From Candidatus Omnitrophota bacterium (GTDB taxonomy: Bacteria > Omnitrophota > Gorgyraeia > JABMRN01), in contig JABMRN010000057.1 of the NCBI GenBank assembly GCA_013202515.1, positions 1 to 5,503 of the forward strand: 5,503 nucleotides of DNA. The letters run 5' to 3'. Positions 1-4,926 of this stretch are shown piece after piece. The position numbers and the translations under genes are program-made. The notes under the pieces are model-generated. The model was not told the origin of the DNA, searched no databases, and saw only the letters and a list, made by a program, of their open reading frames with translations. Position 1 is the stretch's first letter. Each line of letters starts with the position of its first letter.

Positions 1-44
1 AAAATTTATTTAAATTCTTTCCATCTTGGGGTAAAGGGTAAAAA

Positions 45-1211
45 ATGACGTTGTTTGATGATATTGCTCGAGATTATGATGGCCCAGCTTTATATAATGA
101 ACCAAAATTCGCGTATTATAATCGTTCAAATAGAGAGGCTATAGGTAGAATTCGCCATCTTCTTGAAGAATGGTTTTTACATTATCCGGTCGACCATCAA
201 ACGGAATTACGTTCAAAGTTTCGATCTGACATAAATGCACATCATTATTCTGCATTTTTCGAATTAATTATATATGAGCTTCTCCTTCGACTAAATTACA
301 AAGTGACAATTCATCCAGATATTGATGGTTCAGAAAGAAAACCTGATTTTCTTGCTGAATCCTCCAAATGCGAATCATTTTATATCGAAGCAGTTTTGGC
401 TACCGACAAATCTGCAAGAGAAATTGCAGAAGAAGCACGAATGGGAGAGGTCTATGATGCGCTTAATCGAATGGAGTCACCGAATTTTTTTATTGAAATG
501 GAAATAATCGGAGCACCTAAAACTCCTCCATCAGCGAAAAAAATTAAAGCCTTTCTTGCTAACCAACTCAAGCATCTTAACCCTGACGATATTGCTGCAT
601 TATGGCAGTCTGATGACAGAGAAAAGGTGCCTCATTGGAATTATGAGCATGATGGATGGAAAATAATTTTTTATCCAATTCCAAAATCACCCAAAGGGAG
701 AAGTAAGCCAGGTAGCAGACCTATCGGAGTTATTTTAAACGGCAAATTTTCTGTTTTAGATTCGCATTCTGCGATTAGAGATACAATCATTGCGAAAGCC
801 AATCGTTACGGCAAACTCGAATGGCCTTATGTAATTGCAGTAAACGCCTTGGGTGAAGATGTAAAAAATATCGATATAATGAATGCTCTTTTTGGCGAAG
901 AACAAATTGTTGCAAACTTTGGCTGGGGACCAAAAAAACATAAACACACAAGAGCAAGAAATGGCGTATGGATAGGCGAGCCAGGCATTCAGTATACTGG
1001 AATAAGTGCAATTTTGATAGCACATCCTTTATTGCCTTACAATATTCCAAAAGCCCCTATCCGTCTTTATCATAATCCTTGGGCTAGGAAAAAATATTCA
1101 TCAAATCTAACATGCTTGCCCCAATCTGTACCCCAGGAAAATCGGCTAGAACCAATAGAGGGAAAGCCGCTCGGAGCAATATTTAATTTATCACCTGAAT
1201 GGCCTGGATAG
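45..1211 (+). CDS. Uncharacterised protein with PD-(D/E)XK nuclease-like N-terminal region
   Basis: This 388-residue soluble protein has no signal peptide or membrane segment. Residues 35-120 hold a predicted helix (LLEEWFLHYP), a helix with FFEL (E73), a strand ending at P100-D101-F102, and then strand FYIEAV with E115. The order E...PD...ExV resembles the core of PD-(D/E)XK nucleases, although the usual catalytic lysine is replaced (E-A-V). The rest has blocks I recall from a widespread family of about 380 residues annotated only as hypothetical: YDALNRMESPNFF (137-149), PIPKSP (211-216), RPIGV, the patch YVIAVNALG (262-270), RARNGVWIG (303-311) and LYHNPWARK near the C-terminus. The ends agree with that family, so it looks intact. 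AAGGG lies about six bases before ATG. The gene seems more AT-rich than its neighbour dus, with which it converges. A role in nucleic-acid cleavage or defence is inference only. Confidence 0.88.
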   Translation: MTLFDDIARDYDGPALYNEPKFAYYNRSNREAIGRIRHLLEEWFLHYPVDHQTELRSKFRSDINAHHYSAFFELIIYELLLRLNYKVTIHPDIDGSERKPDFLAESSKCESFYIEAVLATDKSAREIAEEARMGEVYDALNRMESPNFFIEMEIIGAPKTPPSAKKIKAFLANQLKHLNPDDIAALWQSDDREKVPHWNYEHDGWKIIFYPIPKSPKGRSKPGSRPIGVILNGKFSVLDSHSAIRDTIIAKANRYGKLEWPYVIAVNALGEDVKNIDIMNALFGEEQIVANFGWGPKKHKHTRARNGVWIGEPGIQYTGISAILIAHPLLPYNIPKAPIRLYHNPWARKKYSSNLTCLPQSVPQENRLEPIEGKPLGAIFNLSPEWPG

Positions 1212-1293
1212 TAAAGCTACCTTATCATTTTCCTCATCGCCCAAATCTTTTGAAAATTCTCTTCCAAAAAAGACGACCAACGGAAGCTAGTTC

Positions 1294-2292
1294 TTAGGAG
1301 GAGGGCATCTTGGGGGAAGGCGCCTCTTTTATAACCCCATTAATCACTCTAATCAGCTCCTTGTAGGACCGTGCGCGAACTATGGAATCACGTACTTTGC
1401 AGGCCTCGGGAACGCCTTTCAGATACCAAATGGCTACTTTTCGCATAAAGCCAAGCCTGCCTTTTGGCCTTAAAACCTTATACTTTTCAAGGTAATAAAG
1501 GTGTCTTTTGAGGGTCTTTTTCTTCAAGGGTAGGGGTCGTTTTGGGGCTATTTGGCCGGTCTTAAGATACTCTTCAATGTCCTGAAATATCCATGGATTG
1601 CCCAAAGCACCTCTGGCTACCAGTATCCCATCACATTCGGTTTCATCAAACATTCGTTTGGCAAGGACCGGATTTAGGATGTTGCCACTTCCAAATACAG
1701 GGATCTTTACGGACTCCTTTATGGCCTTTATGGCATCATAATCAATGTCTCCAGCATACCCTTGAGCTCTGGTTCTGCCATGAACAAAGAGCGCCTTGGC
1801 TCCGGCTTCCTGGCAATTTTTAGCTATTATTTGGGACTCTTTTGGGCTTGATTTTTCGTATCCGGTTCTTAGCTTTACAGTGACCGGGCATGGTAGATTT
1901 ATGGCTAGAGTTTCAATGATTTCGAAGAGTTTTTGGGGCTCTCTTAGGAGTGCTGATCCGCATCCTTTTCTGGTGACTTTTCTTACTGGACAAGCTGCAT
2001 TAATATCAAGAAACGCTATATCAGTGAGGTCTATAAGCTTCTTTGCGGCATCCAATAAAACATGGGGTTTTTCACCAAGCAGTTGAGCAGCTATTGGGGT
2101 ATCTTTTCTATGGGTTTTTAAACGCCTGATGGTGTCTTTATGGCCTCTGTATAAAGCATTGGCATCTATCATCTCAAAGAAGCAAAAGCCGGCTTTATGC
2201 TCCCTTGATATAAGCCTGAAAGCCATATCCGTACAGCCTGACATAGGAGCTAAAAAGATGTTGGTTATGAGGTTTATAAAGTCAAACTTCAT
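1294..2292 (-). CDS. dus: tRNA-dihydrouridine synthase (DusB-like)
   Basis: This FMN-dependent enzyme reduces a uridine in the D-loop of tRNA to dihydrouridine, using NAD(P)H, in the cytoplasm. At 332 residues it is of normal family length. It has the N-terminal TIM barrel (about 1-245) and the C-terminal helical tRNA-binding domain (about 250-320). Visible family motifs are LAPMSGCTD at 14-22 (FMN loop), AAQLLG at 68-73, NAACP at 98-102 with C101 as the expected catalytic acid, VTVKLRTG at 137-144 (K140), HGRTR at 171-175, GSGNI at 201-205 (GNGDI in many homologues) and ARGALGNPWIF at 226-236 (phosphate grip). NAACP instead of the usual N-x-GCP is slightly atypical. The start is well placed, since LAPM normally lies 10-15 residues from the N-terminus. 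ATG follows TATAAT by six bases with no Shine-Dalgarno sequence, so the mRNA may be leaderless. The Omnitrophica-like flavour is from memory. Assignment to the Dus family is firm, but the exact subtype (A/B/C) less so. Confidence 0.95.
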   Translation of the reverse strand: MKFDFINLITNIFLAPMSGCTDMAFRLISREHKAGFCFFEMIDANALYRGHKDTIRRLKTHRKDTPIAAQLLGEKPHVLLDAAKKLIDLTDIAFLDINAACPVRKVTRKGCGSALLREPQKLFEIIETLAINLPCPVTVKLRTGYEKSSPKESQIIAKNCQEAGAKALFVHGRTRAQGYAGDIDYDAIKAIKESVKIPVFGSGNILNPVLAKRMFDETECDGILVARGALGNPWIFQDIEEYLKTGQIAPKRPLPLKKKTLKRHLYYLEKYKVLRPKGRLGFMRKVAIWYLKGVPEACKVRDSIVRARSYKELIRVINGVIKEAPSPKMPSS

Positions 2293-2298
2293 GGGTTT

Positions 2299-2327
2299 AT
2301 TATACAGTCTTGAAAGATATAAATAAA
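2299..2327 (-). promoter_or_regulatory. Putative promoter of dus giving a leaderless mRNA
   Basis: On the - strand TATAAT (2299-2304) is a perfect -10 hexamer. A weak -35 candidate, TTTATT (2322-2327), lies 17 bases upstream. Only six bases (AAACCC) separate the -10 from the dus ATG, so the expected start of transcription is at or next to the A of ATG. No Shine-Dalgarno-like sequence lies in front of the gene, which fits leaderless translation. The weak -35 keeps confidence moderate. Confidence 0.5.
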
Positions 2328-2524
2328 GGCTTTTTTTAGGGTTTATAAGGGGTTTGGAAGAGGTTTATAAACAGCTATGGAGCTATCCCCTTAAGCTGAA
2401 AAAACGGCAGGGGAGAGGTTGATAGGGGCGAAATAGGGCTATGGATAAGGTCATATTAAATGATGTTGCTGTGCTCCGGGTTAAAGGCTGTTGAATATGG
2501 GTTAAGTAGACTGTGGGACAGGCC

Positions 2525-2640
2525 GTATATACAGAACCTAGGCAAACATATACAAGCTTGATACGCCGTGAATCATATATGTGAAGTTAACATAAGATAT
2601 ATTATAGGACGTTGCATATGTAGCCCAATATGGTATATAT
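2525..2640. repeat. Cluster of six TATA-centred short words spaced about two helical turns apart
   Basis: Six short words occur in 116 bases: GTATATAC (2525-2532), CATATAC (2547-2553), CATATATG (2574-2581), GATATATTA (2596-2604), CATATG (2615-2620) and GTATATAT (2633-2640). Successive starts are 22, 27, 22, 19 and 18 bases apart, roughly two helical turns. GTATATAC is also the core of the palindrome at the DUF134 promoter (3067-3074), and CATATACA occurs both here (2547-2554) and in that promoter (3092-3099). They could be binding sites or a bendable stretch, or simply AT-rich drift. Confidence 0.3.
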
Positions 2641-2670
2641 GGCGCTTCTTGTGGTCTTTAGTTTAGCTCT

Positions 2671-3000
2671 TCAGGCGTGTGCTTCGTGGGATTTATCGGG
2701 GCTTCTTTTGGCTGGCTTCCCGGCTTTGCTGATGTTTATGATCCTCCCCGAATCGACTCCCTCAATGAGTGTCTTTCGGGCTCGCTTTAGTATCCGGCTT
2801 AAGGTCTGTTGTGATACACCCATAGATACGGCAGCTTCTTTCTGGCTTAGGCCCTTATAATCGGCCAGTCTTAGAGCCTCATACTCATCAGCCTCCAAAG
2901 TCACGTATCCTGGCCTACCAATCCTGCCCCTTGGGCTGAACTGCCTTATTTCAGGCTCCTTATGGATGATTCTATGTTTTTTAGGTCTTCCGCGTGGCAT
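2671..3000 (-). CDS. DUF134 family (UPF0251) helix-turn-helix DNA-binding protein
   Basis: This 109-residue protein belongs to the DUF134 family of predicted DNA-binding regulators. It opens with the family's basic MPRGRPKKHR. The conserved acidic-hydrophobic block around residues 33-47 (VTLEADEYEALRLAD) follows, and then a clear helix-turn-helix at about 50-74: GLSQKEAAVSMGVSQQTLSRIL, in which the second helix (SQQTLSRIL) would read DNA, as in sigma-70 region-4-like domains. The tail (92-109) is short, basic and probably disordered. Length and start match the family. Relatives often sit beside or are fused to NifX/NifB-like cluster-binding proteins, but none is visible here. The gene stands alone behind its own promoter, with a palindrome at the expected transcription start, so negative autoregulation is plausible. 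ATG has TATAAT five bases upstream and no Shine-Dalgarno sequence. The target genes are unknown. Confidence 0.92.
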   Translation of the reverse strand: MPRGRPKKHRIIHKEPEIRQFSPRGRIGRPGYVTLEADEYEALRLADYKGLSQKEAAVSMGVSQQTLSRILKRARKTLIEGVDSGRIINISKAGKPAKRSPDKSHEAHA

Positions 3001-3005
3001 ATTTT

Positions 3006-3011
3006 ATTATA
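3006..3011 (-). promoter_or_regulatory. Second TATAAT directly before the DUF134 start codon
   Basis: TATAAT on the - strand is followed by AAAAT and then ATG, the same arrangement as at dus. No acceptable -35 hexamer lies 16-18 bases further upstream, so it may be a weak second promoter giving a leaderless mRNA or just AT-rich chance. The stronger promoter lies further upstream. Confidence 0.25.
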
Positions 3012-3063
3012 AAATGGGTATTTTACGATGCTCTATAAACAAGTTTTCCACAACTTATAATAT

Positions 3064-3077
3064 TGAGTATATACTCA
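3064..3077. promoter_or_regulatory. Perfect 14-base palindrome TGAGTATATACTCA, candidate operator
   Basis: The sequence TGAGTATATACTCA is its own reverse complement and lies at the predicted transcription start of the DUF134 gene, immediately downstream of the -10 box. A dimeric regulator bound here would block initiation. The DUF134 protein is the obvious candidate for autoregulation. The site is seen directly, but the binder is inference. Confidence 0.5.
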
Positions 3078-3084
3078 TTAATGT

Positions 3085-3113
3085 AGTATAGCATATACAT
3101 ATTGGAATGTCAA
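3085..3113 (-). promoter_or_regulatory. Strong sigma70-type promoter of the DUF134 gene
   Basis: On the - strand TTGACA (3108-3113) is a perfect -35 box. A 17-base spacer (3091-3107) follows, then TATACT (3085-3090), one base off the -10 consensus. Transcription would begin near 3077-3079 and give a 5' leader of roughly 78 bases before the ATG at 3000. This is the best promoter match in the window. Confidence 0.72.
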
Positions 3114-3127
3114 TAGCGGTTTCTGGA

Positions 3128-3232
3128 TTAATATACGTCTAGGTCTTTTAATCCTTGGTCTGAGATGCCAAAATGGTGGGCAATTTCATGCTGAAGAACG
3201 TGCTTTACTTCTTCTAAAGTCCGTGATTCCAT
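3128..3232 (-). pseudogene. C-terminal remnant of a zincin-like metallopeptidase
   Basis: The - strand frame ending at TAA (3128-3130) encodes 34 codons from a chance ATG at 3232. It includes LEEVKHVLQ, then HEIAHHFGISD, then a short tail GLKDLDVY. HExxH followed by HFGI/LSD and a short acidic C-terminus is the hallmark of the small bacterial 'possibl zinc metallopeptidase' family (minimal zincins of about 110-130 residues, Pfam zincin_1 type). Everything before the active-site helix, roughly 80 residues, is missing. Instead, from about 3216 onward the DNA is an antisense copy of the dus 3' end. The first residues (MESR) are therefore read from foreign DNA, and an in-frame TAG lies a few codons upstream. 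It has no Shine-Dalgarno sequence and is almost certainly not functional. Confidence 0.7.
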
Positions 3233-3293
3233 AATCCGCGCAGGATCCTACAAGGAGCTGATTAGGGTGATTAATGGGGTTTCGGGAAGGTAG
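3216..3293 (+). pseudogene. Inverted, diverged copy of the dus 3' end
   Basis: Bases 3216-3281 on the + strand match the coding strand of dus (reverse complement of 1333-1398) at 60 of 66 positions without gaps. Translated, the piece runs from KVRDSIIRAG to KELIRVINGV, then SGR and a TAG stop (3291-3293). It differs from dus by V to I and R to G only. Of the six base changes, two are silent single changes, and the other four fall as pairs in two codons. That pattern looks like divergence of a once functional gene rather than a recent copying error. The upstream boundary abuts the metallopeptidase remnant at about 3216-3222. The frame is closed by TGA at 3192, so nothing of the enzyme core is present. 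Confidence 0.8.
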
Positions 3294-3359
3294 CTTCTCC
3301 CCTACGTCGAAGCGTATCTGTTTCGCAAAACAGTGCAAGTTTCTTATTTTGAACAACTA

Positions 3360-3470
3360 CTACACAAGTATCGCAAGAACAAGAATAATAAAGATAGACC
3401 AACCAGGGTGCAACGATACCCAATGAAAAAGCTTCTCTAAAACAAAATGTGTATAATGCCATTTATCCAT
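3360..3470 (-). CDS. Small putative membrane protein, possibly frameshifted
   Basis: A 36-codon ORF on the - strand begins MDKWHYTHFVLEKLFHW and ends WSIFIILVLAILV, an amphipathic start followed by a hydrophobic stretch that stops after only about 13 residues. It has the strongest Shine-Dalgarno sequence in the window (GGGGAGGAG, GGAGG eight bases before ATG), so translation here is credible. Two consecutive TAG codons end it. One frame over, the same DNA continues openly as VVVVQNKKLALF, then CETDTLRRRGEATFPKPH, down to 3271. A single-base shift would lengthen the hydrophobic segment to a normal transmembrane helix capped by QNKK. I therefore suspect either a genuine tiny peptide or the front half of a frameshifted gene whose far end was cut by the dus copy at 3281. 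I do not recognise the family. Confidence 0.45.
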   Translation of the reverse strand: MDKWHYTHFVLEKLFHWVSLHPGWSIFIILVLAILV

Positions 3471-3476
3471 ATTTTT

Positions 3477-3485
3477 CTCCTCCCC
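3477..3485 (-). promoter_or_regulatory. Strong Shine-Dalgarno sequence before the 36-codon ORF
   Basis: GGGGAGGAG on the - strand puts GGAGG eight bases before the ATG at 3470, close to ideal. The neighbouring dus and DUF134 genes lack such a site. It selects this ATG over the second, out-of-frame ATG eight bases downstream (3462). Confidence 0.6.
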
Positions 3486-3564
3486 TTTTCCCTATAAACC
3501 CAAATCCCCACTATTATGATTGTACCTTAAGCCCCTAAAGACTTAAGCGGTTCATAGACTAAAA

Positions 3565-3630
3565 ATGTTGGCCAGACGAGTCTTAGTGGTCCTCTCATTA
3601 ATCGTATTTCTTATTACCTATTTCTTCTAA
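3565..3630 (+). CDS. Possible 21-residue hydrophobic peptide
   Basis: An ATG at 3565 opens a 21-codon frame. It encodes MLARRV followed by an uninterrupted hydrophobic run (LVVLSLIVFLITYFF) and stops at TAA (3628-3630). Two arginines before a single membrane-spanning helix resemble small membrane peptides such as type I toxins, or a decapitated signal/anchor sequence. No Shine-Dalgarno sequence precedes it, and no promoter or antisense RNA is evident. Beyond the TAA the frame stays open to 3750 but reads as proline/serine-rich noise. Low confidence that it is expressed. Confidence 0.2.
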   Translation: MLARRVLVVLSLIVFLITYFF

Positions 3631-3681
3631 CTACAACTGGCGGAGTGTAGCTTCATTTGCAGTCCGAGAAGTCCTTCTTCT

Positions 3682-3717
3682 CCCCCTAAAGCCGCCCGTC
3701 TCCCCTCCCATTCACCC
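3682..3717 (-). other. Predicted G-quadruplex motif just downstream of the HKD gene
   Basis: The - strand has G-runs in the order GGG, GGG, GGGG, GGG with loops of 5, 1 and 4 bases (3717 down to 3694), then a further GGGGG at 3682-3686. This meets the standard G3-N(1-7) quadruplex rule in otherwise AT-rich DNA. It begins 16 bases after the stop codon of the HKD gene and is in the transcript sense, so it could affect the mRNA 3' end. No T-run follows as in an intrinsic terminator. Confidence 0.4.
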
Positions 3718-3732
3718 AAAAGAACACGCAGC

Positions 3733-4926
3733 CTATTCCCTATACTTGCCTAAATCGTTAAAAGCTTCACGTACAGTTCTTTCATTCAGGCTAAAACGTT
3801 TAGCAAGTGTATTCCTTGGAATAGAATGCAAGTCTTCTCCTTCGCTCTTGAGAAATGCCTCAATTAAAAGAAGGTATTTTAAGCGCATGGAGAGCTTATA
3901 ACTTCCCGGATTTATGATGGTCTCACTAGGTATGGTAAAATAGGATTGCTTCACTTCGTCCGCAATGCTAATATCATTCAGCTTCACATAGGCGTCTTTA
4001 CCATGAAGAAACCTTACAGTTATAAGATTGTAGCGTTTTTGCAGTTTTCGCAGGCTTTTTATAACCTGTCTTCTTAGAGCGGTATAGCCCCAATTGCGGG
4101 GCAACCCCAAGGACAAGCCCATGTCTTCTAAATTAATATACAATTCCTCTTCTTCTCCAGCCTGACTATATGCCAAAAGCAACAAATATAAATCAAAAAC
4201 GCGTCCATCCCGCCTTGTAACCATCCTTGAAAAATATTCTTTATTCATCATAAGCTTTTTAGGAATAAATAATTCTTTGGGTAAATTCTGTATATAAATT
4301 TTAGACTGTGCTATCTCGCTGTTTGATTTTATAAATTTTAAGATATCATCTATGTGCTTGAGTTTCTCTTTAGCGTGACCGGGCGAATCAATGAGTGTGT
4401 TAGATTCAAAATTTCTCCGTAAGGCCGAATTAGACCAATTTGTACTCCCCACAACAACATATCTATTATCTACGACTATAAGCTTATCATGAAGTATGCG
4501 GCTTCGGGGCATTAGGTGAATTTCACATCCGGCTTTTTCTAACTCTTTAAACATAGAGATCTTGATAATCGCCTCCTCCACATCAAGATCTCTAAAGCGG
4601 GTATTAAGATACATTGTAACGCTGACACCCCTGGATCTTGCTTCCAATAAATCATTGAGCAGAAACTTAACAGGGTTTCTCTCACCTTTTCCCACGTTTA
4701 AACTGTACATGCAAATAATGACAGAGTCTTCTGCATTATCAATAAGCCCTATAACAGCTTTTTCATATTTACGATCTGATATGTCTGTGACTTTGGCAGG
4801 GACTGCTTCGTTGCCTTCGGCTCCTTCCGCCTTTGCCAAGGCTGCGGCAGACAGGCGTAATGGCACTAAAGCTAGCTCTAAAGCAAAAACAATTATAAGG
4901 GGTATAAGTAATTTATTTCTTTTCAT
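3733..4926 (-). CDS. Exported or anchored phospholipase D-superfamily (HKD) protein with C-terminal helix-turn-helix-like domains
   Basis: The protein has 397 residues. Residues 1-31 form a signal peptide or anchor (MKRNK, hydrophobic core to about 25, then SAAALA, a possible cleavage site). Residues 45-200 are one phospholipase D-like domain with a full HKD motif: H146, K148, D153, then G160-S161-x-N163 (HDKLIVVD...GSTNWS), and E174 in NFES. Single-HKD Nuc-type members act as dimers and cut phosphodiester bonds in DNA or lipids through a phosphohistidine. Residues 240-316 look like a winged helix (a helical RVFDLYLLLLAYS segment, helix TALRRQVIKSLRKLQKR, then strands). Residues 345-397 contain a second helix-turn-helix-like unit (TLAKRFSLNERTVREAFNDL). 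The gene overlaps the toxin gene by 14 bases, and AAAGGA sits only two bases before ATG, so translational coupling is likely. A DNA-binding-like tail on an exported protein is odd. The substrate is unknown. Confidence 0.87.
   Translation of the reverse strand: MKRNKLLIPLIIVFALELALVPLRLSAAALAKAEGAEGNEAVPAKVTDISDRKYEKAVIGLIDNAEDSVIICMYSLNVGKGERNPVKFLLNDLLEARSRGVSVTMYLNTRFRDLDVEEAIIKISMFKELEKAGCEIHLMPRSRILHDKLIVVDNRYVVVGSTNWSNSALRRNFESNTLIDSPGHAKEKLKHIDDILKFIKSNSEIAQSKIYIQNLPKELFIPKKLMMNKEYFSRMVTRRDGRVFDLYLLLLAYSQAGEEEELYINLEDMGLSLGLPRNWGYTALRRQVIKSLRKLQKRYNLITVRFLHGKDAYVKLNDISIADEVKQSYFTIPSETIINPGSYKLSMRLKYLLLIEAFLKSEGEDLHSIPRNTLAKRFSLNERTVREAFNDLGKYRE

Larger units (their letters stand above)
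2293..2670. other. Intergenic region between dus and the DUF134 gene, no gene seen
   Basis: I find no convincing coding region, RNA gene or intrinsic terminator here. The dus-proximal third repeats GTTTATAA-type words (2340-2348 and the palindrome GTTTATAAAC at 2363-2372). The middle (2380-2520) is purine-rich with several GGG runs spaced too widely for a standard quadruplex. The DUF134-proximal part (2525-2640) is dense in TATA-containing words. The whole stretch is the 3' flank of the DUF134 gene and the 5' flank of dus, both on the - strand. Confidence 0.6.
3001..3732. other. 732-base region of gene remnants and small ORFs
   Basis: There is no full-size gene here. From left to right it holds the DUF134 leader, promoter and palindrome (3001-3113), the metallopeptidase tail (3128-3232), the inverted dus fragment (3216-3293), the small membrane ORF (3360-3470), two CTTAAG words flanking a 10-base spacer (3526-3547), the 21-codon hydrophobic ORF (3565-3630) and a C-rich tract (3682-3717). 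The density of truncated pieces from unrelated genes marks it as a rearrangement hotspot. No transposase or integrase sequence and no clear target-site duplication was seen. Confidence 0.6.

Noticed and set aside
756..1050. Two - strand cysteine-rich ORFs of about 88 codons
   Set aside because: Both lie inside the first + strand gene, overlap each other in different frames and lack any recognisable pattern.
1212..1293. Possible bidirectional terminator between the two convergent genes
   Set aside because: The only stem found (CTTCC/GGAAG) is five pairs with a 16-base loop and no proper T-run, so I do not call it.
1593..2086. Two + strand ORFs of 76 and 96 codons
   Set aside because: They lie wholly inside dus on the opposite strand, show no family features, and are shadows of its codon pattern.
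2271..2372. Repeated GTTTATAA words and palindrome GTTTATAAAC
   Set aside because: One copy is inside dus codons and the spacing is irregular. It can be explained by AT-rich composition.
2630..2860. A + strand ORF of 76 codons with hydrophobic residues
   Set aside because: It is antisense to the DUF134 helix-turn-helix gene. The hydrophobicity comes from reading its basic and acidic codons backwards, and there is no ribosome site.
3044..3052. TTTTCCACA resembling a DnaA box
   Set aside because: It is a single copy with no cluster of boxes, no AT-rich unwinding element and no replication genes nearby. It is probably chance within the DUF134 leader.
3308..3323. Hairpin CTGTTT-CGCA-AAACAG
   Set aside because: It has only a six-pair stem without a T-run on either strand, inside the open second frame of the small membrane ORF. 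It is too weak to call a terminator.
3667..3682. GAGAAG-TCCTT-CTTCTC stem as terminator of the HKD gene
   Set aside because: It is a short stem with no T-run after it in the - strand direction. The quadruplex pattern next to it is the more notable structure.
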